Positions 42,258 to 52,517 of a stretch of 64,000 nt of DNA are shown here, piece after piece. The position numbers and the translations under genes are program-made. Location: NCBI GenBank assembly GCA_964034945.1, contig OZ035963.1, positions 41,873,090 through 41,937,089 of the forward strand, given 5' to 3'. This DNA is from Chrysopilus asiliformis (Eukaryota; Arthropoda; Insecta; Diptera; Rhagionidae). The notes below the pieces were generated by a model. That model was not told the DNA's origin and searched no databases. It saw only the letters and a list, made by a program, of their open reading frames with translations. The first letter of the stretch is position 1. Each line of letters opens with the position of its first letter.

Positions 42258-44557
42258 ATAGTTGTTCGTCTTTTTTTGATCAATTTGGACTTACAATTAA
42301 TGTAGACCCTTGTAATTCTTCACCGACTCACTTTGATCCTCATCATCACTCACAGTCATTACTTGATTTTTTTGTTTGCAGTAATGTGTATAATAATGTT
42401 TATCAAAAAGCCGAATGGTGTTCTGGCATTTCAAGACATGCCTTCATTTCTATTGATATTCCTATTGGTGTTTTTGGTACTGCAACTGGGGTTGTTACTT
42501 ACAGAAACTACGTAAACTTTAATGCTCAAGGGTTATTTGCAGAAGGATCTATACTTTTTGATGACATTTTTTACATTCAGGATTTAAATAAAAAAGTCGA
42601 TACTTTCACTTCATTGCTCATATATCTTCATGATAAATATTTTCCACCTAAGCCTAAATCTTCTAGAACAAGTACATCTTCACCATGGTTCACTAGTGAG
42701 ATAGCTTCCGCAAGGCAATATCGGGATTTTCTATATAAGGTCTATAAACGTAATAGGACTAATGATAATTGGAGGATATTCTGTAAAGCACGAAATCGAG
42801 TTAACAGATTAATTCGTGATTCTAAAATTAATTACTCGAAAAAATTGTTTTCATTAGACAACTCTTCTAGAACTTTCTGGAGTAGACTAAGAGATGTTGG
42901 TGCTATTAAATCAAATGTTTCTACATGTACTTTCTCGCCTGATGTTATGAATGATTTTTTTGCTCAGTCATCCACTGAACCTAGTTCTTTAGAACTCAAT
43001 ACTACTGCTATTGATGAAAATGGTCTTAATTTTAGAAATGTTGTCATGTGTGAGTTGTATGAAACAATTTTTGCGATCAAGACAAATGCTGCAGGCTCTG
43101 ATGAAATTCCACTGAAATTTGTGAAATTAATTCTTCCAGTGATTGATAAAGTTCTTCTACATATTATTAACACCTGTATTACGCAATCTCTGTGTCCTAA
43201 GTCATGGAAAAAGGCAATTGTTTCTCCTTTATCTAAAATTCACCTACCTAAGTCAGTGAGTGATTATAGACCTATTAGTATTCTACCATGCTTATCAAAA
43301 ATTTTGGAAAGCATCATCAAAAGACAAATAGTATCACATTTGAAGCTCTATAACTTACTCTGTCCGACTCAGTCAGGTTTTAGAGAAGGTCATAGTACTA
43401 CAGCAACTGTTATTGACATTACTGAAATGGTACGGCAGGCTTTGGATGACAATAAATTTGCGGTTTTAACTCTAATTGATTTTCGAAAAGCTTTCGATAG
43501 TGTTGATCACTCGCTATTGCTTCGCAAACTAATTTCTCAGTTCAAATTTTCGTTGACAGCATATAATTTTATCAAGTCCTATTTAAGTGATAGATGCCAA
43601 TCAGTTAAAATTGGTCAGTGCATATCGTCATTTAGATCTTTAACAAGTGGTGTGCCACAGGGCTCTATTCTCGGTCCAATTCTTTTTTTGATGTTTATAA
43701 ATGATATTTCAAGTTCAATCCAATTTGGCAAAATTCATATTTTTGCAGATGACCTTCAATTTTTGCACACAGGCAACTTAATCTTGAAAGATAACTGTAT
43801 CGATGAAGTAAATAGGGATTTGTGTAGTTTAAACATCTGGGCTATTGAAAATAAAATTTTAATCAATCCTTCTAAATCTCAGGCTATTGCTTTCTATCGT
43901 AGGCCCATCTCGAATTATTTAAGTCCTGTCGTACTCAATCAAACTATCATTCCTTATATAAAAAAAGTTAATAATCTTGGAATAATTTTGGATGAAACGC
44001 TTTGTTGGGAGTATCATGTGAGTCTGATTATTAAAAAGACTTTTGGTGTACTAAGTCGTTTAAATTCAATTAATTTATACTTGCCAACTAATGTTAAACA
44101 AGGGCTTGTTAATGCTTTAATTTTACCTTTTTTTTGTTATGGCTGTGAAATTTTTTCTGGAAGTACCCTCATTAATTTAAACCGCCTGAAAAAGTGTTTT
44201 AATAGTGTTATTAGATTTATTTACTCACTAAAAAAGTATGATCATGTATCTCAGTACGTACTAGATTTTCTGGGGTGTGATATTTTCACTTTTTTTAATA
44301 TCCGCTGTGTTATTTTTCTTCATAAGATAGTTTGTTCGGGTTTACCTGATTACTTACTTAATTACATTTCTTTTCTTAACTCTACTAGAGTATGTTTTAT
44401 GCGGGTCCCTAAGTATAGGCAGAGCTTTATGGAAAAGTCATTTTTTGTCAGAGCTATTAAATTGTGGAATGCATTATCCCCTGAACTTAAGAAGCTTACT
44501 AGAATCAGTCTTTTTAAAAACAAAATCTATTTTGAGTTAGGTAGACCTCCTGAATGA
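42258..44557 (+). CDS. LINE endonuclease tail and reverse transcriptase
   Basis: The frame is open from before 42280, so no genuine start is present. Endonuclease-type tail (SLLDFFVCS, then ISRHAFISIDI) is followed by a linker and RT: KTNAAGSDEIPLKF, DYRPISILPCLSKILE, GFREGHSTTAT, LIDFRKAFDSVDHSLL with the first Asp, SGVPQGSILGPILF, and FADDLQFLH with the catalytic DD (about residue 453 from 42386). C-terminus about 250 aa past the palm. The long undamaged frame indicates a young copy. Clade (CR1, Jockey or a relative) cannot be fixed by eye. Confidence 0.88.
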
Positions 44558-44888
44558 TAACTCCTCTAATTCCTTCGTTGATGTTCAATTGCTTCTAAAC
44601 GCTATTGATTGTAAACATTTAATTTTTGGCATTTATATATTTTTTAAATTGATGGTTTTTTTTTTTTTGAGTATGGTTGGTTTTTTGTGGTTTGAGGTTT
44701 CTTGTTTATTTAATTAATTTATTTTTAATTTGTATTTATATTTGTAAATTTTTTCTTTTAATTTATATCTGAACATTGTGCTTTCAATCTAAAATTAGTT
44801 TCTTTTTGATAAACTTATGCTTAATTAAATTAGCCTAATTAGTTAGTTTTGCTGAACACCTTTGTATAAGGCAATTTGCCTTTTGGTT

Positions 44889-44935
44889 GTGAAATAGATA
44901 AATAAATAAATAAATAAATAAATTTTTCCTCTAAA
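44889..44935 (+). repeat. (AATA)n tail of the LINE
   Basis: GATAAATAAATAAATAAATA run at the 3' end of the LINE. Confidence 0.9.
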
Positions 44936-44978
44936 CTATGTCTCCCTTCTCCTTGCTGAAACAAGATCTACTTGAAGC

Positions 44979-45131
44979 GTCTTTTTTAACCGACTTCCAA
45001 AAAGGAAAAGGTTCTCAATTCCACCTGAATATTTTTTTTTTATGTATGTTCACGCCTAACTTTTTACTGGGTTCACCGATTTTGGTCATCCCAAAGAGAA
45101 AGTTGTAGAGAAAGTTCCTGGTTGGACCCCG
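44979..45131 (+). repeat. Dispersed repeat with ACCGACTTCCAAAAAGG end
   Basis: Inverse match of 27350-27475; abuts a truncated HINE. Confidence 0.65.
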
Positions 45132-45132
45132 G

Positions 45133-45449
45133 TTCGTTCGTGGGCAAAAATGGACCATTAGGGGGGGGGGGGGGGGGGGGTACCCCCCATACAAACGAAA
45201 ACGTTTTTTCCGAATATTTCAAAAACGGTGCATCTTATCAAAAAAGTCCAAGAACAAAAATTATTTAGGATATGATTCTACATAAAACTCCCATACATCA
45301 AAATCCGATTGGAATAAATTTTAAAAAACCTTTTTGGAAAGTTCGACTTCAAAGTGTAATTTTGGTACAAATGCTCAAATTAAGATACCAATATCACCAT
45401 ACAGGTTTTCAATAATTGCCAGATTGGCAATTATAGCTTTTGTTATGTT
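45133..45449 (+). mobile_element. HINE/DINE-1-like repeat, 5' truncated
   Basis: Lacks the 5' sub-terminal repeat and core; ends with TTGCCAGATTGGCAA and TTTTGTTATG. Contains a 20-nt G run (45161-45180) expanded from the GGGGGGTACCCCCC motif of the family. Directly joined head to tail with the next copy. Confidence 0.8.
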
Positions 45450-46252
45450 TATACCCGTATGGTGAAACCAAAGGGTATATTAACTTTGCCTTACCGTTTG
45501 TAACGCCAAGATCCCTTCATCACACACAAAAATGAATTACACCAGTGTGATTAGAATGATAAAAAAAAATTGAATTTTCCATGTCCGTCCGTCTGTCTGT
45601 CCGTCCGTCTGTCCGTCCGTCCGTCTGTCTGTCTGTGGCGCGGATTGCGGGCGCATGGATTGAGCTAGAGACTTGAAATTTTGCGCAGATCCGTTTTTCG
45701 TAAAATGCGAGGCTAAGTTCGTTAACCCTAATACTGTCCTTAAGAAAAATAACGTATGATGTCTTCGTGGGTCAAGAATGACCCTCTACATAGAATACTA
45801 CACCCGTCACAATTATCAGTGCTCTTCAATGGATTAAAATATGAACAAATAGATTATTGTTATCGGTATTCAAAAGAAATTTGTTCACTGGGCCTACATC
45901 ATACAAACATTTTTCATGTAGTTGAGAAGACAATTTTAATTAAAATCGAATTTGGGTCAGAAATGACCCGAGGACAGTATGAGGGTTAATGGGCAAAAAT
46001 GGGGGGGTACCCCCCATAGGAACGAAATCGTTTTTTCCGAATTTCTCAAAAACGGTGCATCTTATCAAAAAAGTCTAAGAACAAAAGTTATTTAGAATAT
46101 GATTCTACATAAAACTCCCATACATCAAAATCCGATTGGAACAAGTTTTAAAAAAATCTTATTGGAAAATTTGAATTCAAATGAAATTTTGATACGCCGT
46201 TCAATTAAATCACCATACGGGTTTTCAATAATTGCCAGATTGGCAATTATAG
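45450..46252 (+). mobile_element. HINE/DINE-1-like repeat with TTAA MITE insertion
   Basis: Starts TATACCCGTATGGTGAAACC, has a (GTCY)n core at 45583-45638, is interrupted at 45726-45985, and ends in the stem-loop but lacks the last bases. Part of a head-to-tail pair. Confidence 0.85.
45726..45985. mobile_element. 260-bp piggyBac-type MITE
   Basis: Ends CCCTAATACTGTCCT and inverse AGGACAGTATGAGGG, flanked by TTAA on both sides (45722-45725, 45986-45989), inserted cleanly in the HINE. The 77-aa ORF across it is incidental. Confidence 0.9.
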
Positions 46253-46480
46253 GAAGGTTCTTTTATATATTTCCCCCGTGTTAACCTACCCCTTCAAACC
46301 CCTTCCTGCTTGGGATATCGAGTAAAATTCTTTGTATTGTGTTCAGTACCATATCTGGAAGATTCTTTTATATATTTCTCATCTGCGGACTTATCCCCTC
46401 AAACCCTTTGTAATTTTACCTATATTAAAAATTGAAACTAAAAACGTTCGAAATAAAAAAAAAATTTTCTAAAAAAAATA

Positions 46481-47049
46481 AAACCGACTTTAAAAAAAAA
46501 CTGAAAAGAGAAAAAAGCACTAAAAAGAAAAAAATAATTTCAAACTATGTCCATTAATAGCGTATTTAAAATTCGGCTTTTTTGGAGTGGCGTTAAATTT
46601 GCAACTAAAATAAATTACATACTTTCTAACCCTTAAGGCTAATCGTTTACATACTTTCTAACCCTTAAGGCTAACTAAGAACTAAGATCGACTCCAAAAA
46701 TTTTGTTGTCAAACAGATTAACTATAGACACGGCTCTTAGAAGCACCAAAACTAAGTTCTTTTATGTCCCAAATTGGATTCCCTATTTTTAAGCAATCGC
46801 TATAAAAAAGCCCACTGTCTCATATGTTACTATTTTTTGTAGAAATCTATCCTATTTTTTGTCTCCATGTACAAACTGATTTTGTGCGAAACTTGACAAT
46901 AGAAATTTTACAACGATTTTATTTAGTGTAAATTTAACGCCACTCCAAAAAAGCCGAATTTTAAATACGCTATTAATGGACATAGTTTGAAATTATTTTT
47001 TTCTTTTTAGTGCTTTTTTCTCTTTTCAGTTTTTTTTTAAAGTAGGTTT
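46481..47049. mobile_element. Inverted-repeat element, 120-bp arms
   Basis: Arms 46481-46602 and 46930-47049 are inverted copies with one or two differences (core GTGGCGTTAAATTT, TCCATTAATAGCG). The spacer of about 330 bp holds a tandem duplication of ACATACTTTCTAACCCTTAA and a fragment shared with 27287-27350. Confidence 0.8.
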
Positions 47050-47470
47050 TTATAACATAAGTTAATAACTTTGTGTAAGATTTTATGCATTTTCAAAACT
47101 TGCGGATATGGTTTTTAGCATAAACTATTGCTGTGGGTTTGAATAACCCTTCTGGAGCTTGGAAACGAACAAAATCATTTTACATTGATTTTTCTGTTAA
47201 AATGTTGATAGAACTCCAATTAGAATTCAAACTATAGATTTATTTTGGTCTTTAGAACCTTTTTGGTTCAAAGTATTTTTCAAAAAATCCTAAAATCTTT
47301 TTTATTTGTATGGGGGAGGGGAGAGCAAATATTCCGATTTACCCACTGACTAGGGCAAATCAAATTTTTATGTCATGCTAAAAACACTACTGTAACTAAT
47401 TTTTTGATCGGGCGATTTGTTCTATGCTTTAGAAATGGTATACTAACTCTAAAAACATTTTTATATAGAA
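47050..47470. other. No gene recognised
   Basis: AT-rich interior of the pogo-like candidate; nothing identified. Confidence 0.4.
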
Positions 47471-47864
47471 AAAAGTTTCCGGCTTATACAAAAAAAATTA
47501 TGTCCGGGTTCGCGTTAAGCAGGTTCCGGCTTATCCAGATTCATGGAAAACCACTTCAAAATCACGGGACTTGAAAACTATTCGGCTTAGGTAGGTTTCC
47601 GGCTTATACAGGTTTAGGATACAGGGCCCGGCTTATACAGGTTTAACTGTATCTAAAAAATCTAAGGAATGGTCCATTCGATGTGAAAAATAATAAATTT
47701 GATTTCATAATTTTACTCAAATAAACCTTCATAAGTTTTAATGAATTGAAGTTTTTCATTAAAACTTATGTAAATAACTTAGTTTTTCAATACTCTGCCG
47801 TTGTTGGAAATTTAACTTTAATGATTAATTATAAGCGGAAAATTTTGACAAAGCTATTATTATA

Positions 47865-48030
47865 TTGTATTTTCCCATTCGACCTGCGTTTTCCATGACC
47901 ATCAACAAATCTCAAGGCCAGACATTTGACAAAGTGGGGATTGTGTTGTACGAGCCCATTTTCTTCCACGGGCAAATATACGTTGTCCTCTCAGGTAATT
48001 TATTTGTGTCAATAGCTAGAATTTTGTTGT
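47865..48030 (+). pseudogene. Helitron/PIF1-type helicase C-terminal remnant
   Basis: Plus frame reads [19 protein letters not shown], then [11 protein letters not shown], matching motifs V and VI of Helitron/PIF1 helicases (family form TINKSQGQT and HGQLYVALSR). The conserved arginine of motif VI is replaced by Gly. It runs straight into a HINE at 48031. Confidence 0.8.
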
Positions 48031-48616
48031 TATACCCGTATGGTGAAACCAAAGGGTATATTAACTTTGCCTTACCGTTTGTAACGCCAAGATCCCGTCA
48101 TCGCACAAAAAAATGAATTACACCAGTGTGTTTAGAACGATGAAAAAAGTTGAATTTAGCATGTCCGTCCGTCTGTCTGTCCGTCTGTCCGTCTGTCCGT
48201 CTGTCTGTCCGTCTGTCTGTCCGTCTGTCTGTGGCGCGGATTGCGGGCGCACGGATTGAGCTAGAGACTTGAAATTTTGCGCAGATTGGTTTTTCGTAAA
48301 ATGCAAGGCTAAGTTCGTTAATGGGCAAAAATGGACCATTAGGGGGGGTACCCCCCATACGAACGAAAACGGTTTTTGTGAATATCTCAAAAACGGTGCA
48401 TCTTATCAAAAAAGTCCAAGAACAAAAGTTATTTAGGATATGATTCTACATAAAACTCCCATACATCAAAATCCGATTGGAATAAATTTTAAAAATCTTA
48501 TTGGAAAGTTTGACTTCAAAGTGGAATTTTGGTACAACTGTTCGAATTTTGATACGAATATCACCATACGGGTCTCCAATGATTGTCAGATTGGCAATTA
48601 TAGCTTTTGTTATGTT
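48031..48616 (+). mobile_element. HINE/DINE-1-like repeat, full length
   Basis: Best complete copy: 5' TATACCCGTATGGTGA, core of GTCCGTCTGTC repeats (48163-48232), inverted TCACCATACGGGT at 48561-48573, stem-loop ATTGTCAGATTGGCAAT and end GCTTTTGTTATG. No coding capacity. Confidence 0.85.
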
Positions 48617-49118
48617 TTTAATTTCAACTTTTCTTATGTCTAAAAAGGTCTTGAAAATTGAAATAAAATATAGAAATGCTTTTCCCAGGGAGATTTACTA
48701 ACCATGCCAATCGCGAATATCTAAATATGTGTGAATGTGTATAAACATGTGTGAATGTGTATAAAAATGTGTAGATGTTGGAGTTATAGAATTCAAAATA
48801 CAATAATTTATACAATTAAAAAAGGTATGGCACAGTAAAATTGTATACATTTTTTTGAAGTCATACTGTTTTTTATTAAAGTAAATAACCCGATTGATAC
48901 ATTATTTAAAAAAAACTCATGTTAATGATGAATATAGGGCCTAACTAGTCTCTACGAGGCTTACTATTACCTCCTTGTGTCACACAATATGTACGTCGAT
49001 CAAAGTTTAAAGACAACCTATGTTAGAATAGAACAGAGTGTGTAAAAAATTATAACTAAAATACGAAAAACTTAAATATGGTGAAATTTTAAGGTGAAAC
49101 TAGCTTGGCCTTAGCTTG
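48617..49118. other. hAT interior, no gene recognised
   Basis: Short GTGTGAATGTGTATAAA duplications near 48730-48770; TCTCTACGAGGC at 48951 is related to the inverted repeats that follow. Confidence 0.45.
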
Positions 49119-50142
49119 GCCCCAGATTGACCAAATAGTGGCGCTTTTAATGCGAAACTAGCCTCTACGAGGCCTGCTCTAAAGTTATCATGTCACAAAC
49201 CGTTGTTTGGAGAAAAAGTAGTAAGTGCTAGAAGACCGCAAAATATTTACCTCTATCTTCGGTAATACAGTCACTTTGCCCAATAATTTTGTATGAACTG
49301 AAACTCAGTGACTGCAAAATACAGTGGAGGCCCAATATATCGACCTACATATATAATGTTCAGCCCGTACGTTAAATCGGGTTCGTTATAACGAAATGCG
49401 CATTAAATATCCACATATGTTTTTATGAACATTATCATAATGAGATTTTAGATTGAGGGAAATTTTAATACGATTTATTCTTAAGTGGGATAATGCTTTA
49501 ATGTATGTATAAGCGTTACAAATCCCACTTAAACTGATTACATTACCTTAAAAGGTTAATTTTTCGCGACGGTTTCACGTATAACACACATTATTTACGA
49601 AACAAATAGTTTTTCATTATATAGAATAACAAAATTTTTCGTCTTTCACTATAGAGATGCTAATAATAATAATACGTAATAATAATTCGAAACTGCTGTT
49701 CGCTATACTGGACGTTCGTTATATAGGTATACAATATAGTGGACGCCCGGAAGGGAAATTTTTTCTTCGCGGGTAAAAATATCTGTAACGGTTCTCGAAA
49801 TATTTGAAAAAATTGTTCACATAAGATATTTCAGTAAATTCAATCAAACGAAAAACTTAAATATTGACCAATTTTAAAATAAAACTAGCTTGGCCTGAGC
49901 TTGGCCAAACAGTGGGCTTTTAGTACGAAACTAGCGTCTACGAGTGATAACCTACCCTAGAGTTATCACGTTACAAACTATTTTTTGGGAGAAAAATCCT
50001 AAGTGCTGGCAAAATCTTTTGCGGTCTTCTAGCACTTACTACTTTTTCTCCAAACAACGGTTTGTGACATGATAACTTTAGAGCAGGCCTCGTAGAGGCT
50101 AGTTTCGCATTAAAAGCGCCACTATTTGGTCAATCTGGGGCT
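49119..50142. repeat. Perfect 124-bp inverted repeats with a third diverged copy
   Basis: 49119-49242 and 50019-50142 appear identical in inverse orientation (GCCCCAGATTGACC...GAAGACCGCAAAA), separated by about 775 bp. A diverged direct copy lies at 49862-50010 (CTAGCTTGGCC..AGCTTGGCC). Arms this alike suggest a young element or gene conversion. Confidence 0.85.
49322..49735. mobile_element. Possible pogo/Tigger-type MITE
   Basis: Starts CAGTGGAGGCCCAATATATC and ends near ATATAGTGGACGCCCGG; interior carries GTTCGTTATAACGAAATGCG. The CAGTGGA..CC..ATAT.(A)CG pattern is typical of pogo-type termini, but the ends are imperfect inverses. Confidence 0.4.
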
Positions 50143-50334
50143 GAAAATACTATATATTTAAGAAATCCGAAAAACGAACAAAAAATATGTGTCAATGAAC
50201 TTTCATGGAAACTACTTTCCATCAAAGTCTTTTAAAGTAGTTTATAGTAATTACTTTGAATATAATGAGAAATGGTACTTTTTAATGTAATTTTTTCAAA
50301 GCGGTTAAAAAGCACACTGAAAAATCGGTTAACC

Positions 50335-52158
50335 CAATCCCCGCGGAGCACATTTTTTTCGATTTTTATGGAAAAATTTCATACACCAACTAAGTTAGTC
50401 CCCCTAAACTGGAATATGAAATGTATTTTTTTGTGAGTTGTTTAGTTTACCGGTAAATTCATGATGCCATATGGCATCGCCGCGGTTACCAAAATAAAAT
50501 TTTTTTTTTGAAATATGCGTTTGTTTCGAAAATTAGTTTACACATAAAAAATATACAATAATGAGTTTTTAATGAAAAATGAATGCAAAACTAATCTAAG
50601 AAGTTAAAAACAATCAATCTCTTAAAGTATGATATTTCTGGAACCAGCCTTTTTCATCGATACATAAAGCCACATCACATTTTTGGCAAATAGTTCTTGA
50701 TTGGTCATACCTAATGGTCATACCTAATGGTCATACCTATCGAAACTACCAACTTCTGGAATACTGAATTTGCGAAGAATTGCTGTATTGTGCACTCGTA
50801 ATGAAATTAAATAGCCATCAGGTGTATTCAGACACCATACTTTTTACCCGAAATGCAGGGGTTTGCCTTGTGACGGCCGTAATATGCTATCATTGATTCA
50901 TCATAAGACAAATCTTGCTGTGGATGAAAATTTTCTTTGAATTTTTCCAATAATTTATTAGTTAATGGTCGCAGCTTCCACATCTTATCATTTGCATTGA
51001 TTGCAGTTTTTGGAGCAAAGTGTATAAAACGCTAAATAACTCTATATCTGTCTCGAGACATAGCCCTGCAAATAGTTTCATTATGTAAATCACTATCGCG
51101 TTTCCAATAATCTTCTTTATACGGTACAGGGTTATATCCAGAAATTATCATAATTCCAAAGAATGCTCGCAATTCATCTACTGTAATATTTGGATTTTTT
51201 TGGGCTCGGAGAACAGCATATTCATTGCTTTCATAACAAATCATTTGCATATTTTCATTATAAAAAAAACTTTTCAAACATTTCATGGGGAGGAGCAGCA
51301 CAATCTAAATAGTTAGCATTTGGAAAAATTGGCTTTGAAGCTCTAAAAGGACGTTTCGACCATTTAAAGGGTACAGATGTCGGCAAATCCATTTCAGGCC
51401 CAATATATTTCCATGGCATGACTGGTGTTCCGACTTCCTCGGTACCTATTTCCTCGTCTACTTCCCCGGTAGTTTCTGTGTGCGGGTTGGGCAACGAACA
51501 CGACTTCAGCAACTTGATGCAACTGATTATGATGCAGATCCATAATTGCACCACCTTCGTTCTTATCTGCATCATCTTCTGCTGAATCGTATTCTGCATC
51601 AGGTGGTTCAATGAATATTGCATTCGGTTATTCTAGAAAGTCATTATCATCCTGCTCAATAAGTTCTTCTAAATACGCAACTGCTTCATGTAGTTTCACG
51701 CTAAAATGCAATAAATGTCCATACGATAATTATTTTGTAACGCGTCAACGCGTTGATGCCATATGGCATCAGTAATTTATAAATGCAATTTTAACAATGT
51801 TATCAATTTTTTTGGAATCCTCTATGTATACATAATAATCTACAGATTCGTTACTTAACTAGTCAAAAACTTTTTTTTTTTTTTAAATACAATTGCCATT
51901 AAATTTGATACTTACCATTCACGGTGACTCATAATGGCACTTTTTTTTACACAAAACGAAATTTGCTGTAAATTAATTCGCTCTTAAACCAATATCTGTG
52001 GCTAAACTCACTAATGTAATGCACTATTTTTGAATGTCGGGCTCTTACCTCCACAACACAATAAATAATATAACGGGACATAGTCTAGTTTATCTGTGAG
52101 ACCACAACAAAAAATATCTTGAAAAGTGATGCCATATGGCATCATAGCGTTGATTGGG
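50335..52158 (-). mobile_element. piggyBac element with internal deletion
   Basis: TTAA on both sides (50331-50334, 52159-52162), ends CCCAATC and inverse GATTGGG. The 16-bp palindrome GATGCCATATGGCATC is present three times: 50463-50478, 51755-51770 and 52128-52143, the outer two sub-terminal. Transposase remains on the minus strand are broken and lack most of the catalytic domain. Confidence 0.88.
50620..51640 (-). pseudogene. piggyBac transposase remnants
   Basis: In order on the minus strand: acidic N-terminus (DSAEDDA near 51590); MPWKYIGPEMDLPTSV; DELRAFFGIMIISGYNPVPY and AMSRDRYR (51032-51200), the start of the DDE_Tnp_1_7 domain; LSYDESMIAYYGRHK, the first catalytic-Asp region (near 50900); then after a large deletion the C-terminal cysteine-rich domain TICQKCDVALCIDEKGW (near 50690) and stop. 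Several frameshifts and a TAA after RDRYRVI. Confidence 0.88.
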
Positions 52159-52162
52159 TTAA

Positions 52163-52500
52163 ATGTACATTCCAAAACCATTTTAAAGTGTGTGTTTAAA
52201 AGATTGGTGTGTACTTTACAATTTCAATAAGATCATTATAAAGTGGCAAATGCATAAATAAGGGCATTTCCTTCCCTCTTTACCTTTGCCTAAGCTTGGA
52301 ATTGGATTGTAATTGTTTTTATTTATTTGTATTTCTACTTTTCCGTAATTTTTTAAACGTATTTCGGATTTAGTTGAAAGGCGAAGATTTTCCCCTCGTT
52401 GTAAATCGTTTCCCCTCGTTTTGAAGCGTTTTCCCCTTTTCCCCTATTAACAATTTTTATACTCAAATTCCCCGCAAAAAGGGGAATTCCCCTCGATATA
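52163..52500. other. Right end region of the hAT
   Basis: Contains TTTCCCCTCGTT repeats (52385-52440) mirroring the left sub-terminal region; no gene. Confidence 0.5.
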
Positions 52501-52517
52501 GCATCACTGCTCCAGAG

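Larger units (their letters stand above)
42258..44935 (+). mobile_element. Non-LTR retrotransposon (CR1/Jockey-type LINE), 5' truncated
   Basis: Begins in the C-terminal part of the endonuclease, continues through a complete RT, a 3' UTR of about 350 bp (TTTGTATAAGGCAATTTGCC near its end) and a GATAAATAAATAAATA tail. Loss of the 5' part is the usual result of incomplete reverse transcription. Confidence 0.88.
41889..47649. mobile_element. Candidate pogo-like element containing a LINE and other repeats
   Basis: Left end CAAGAAAACCTGTTTTAGCC and right end, inverted, CAGTTAAACCTGTATAAGCC, each flanked by TA. Sub-terminal CCGGCTTATACAGGTT copies occur at 41953-41968 and several times in 47480-47650. 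This matches the TA-target, AACCT.TATAA.C(C/G)G style of pogo/Tigger relatives. Boundaries are tentative because TIR identity is only about 75 percent and no transposase is visible. Confidence 0.5.
40489..52509. mobile_element. hAT element, 12 kb with many nested insertions
   Basis: Termini CAGTGATGCTAT and inverse, with sub-terminal TTCCCC/CCCCTCG repeats on both sides, and 8-bp duplication CTCCAGAG (40481-40488, 52510-52517). The two sides of the insertion form one copia frame. Its own residual sequence seems to be 40501-41888 and 47650-52500 apart from nested elements. No hAT transposase was recognised, so it may be a non-autonomous host for later insertions. Confidence 0.9.

Noticed and set aside
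48098..48409. ORFs rich in DRRTDRRTD
   Set aside because: Translation of the GTCC/GTCT microsatellite core of the HINE.
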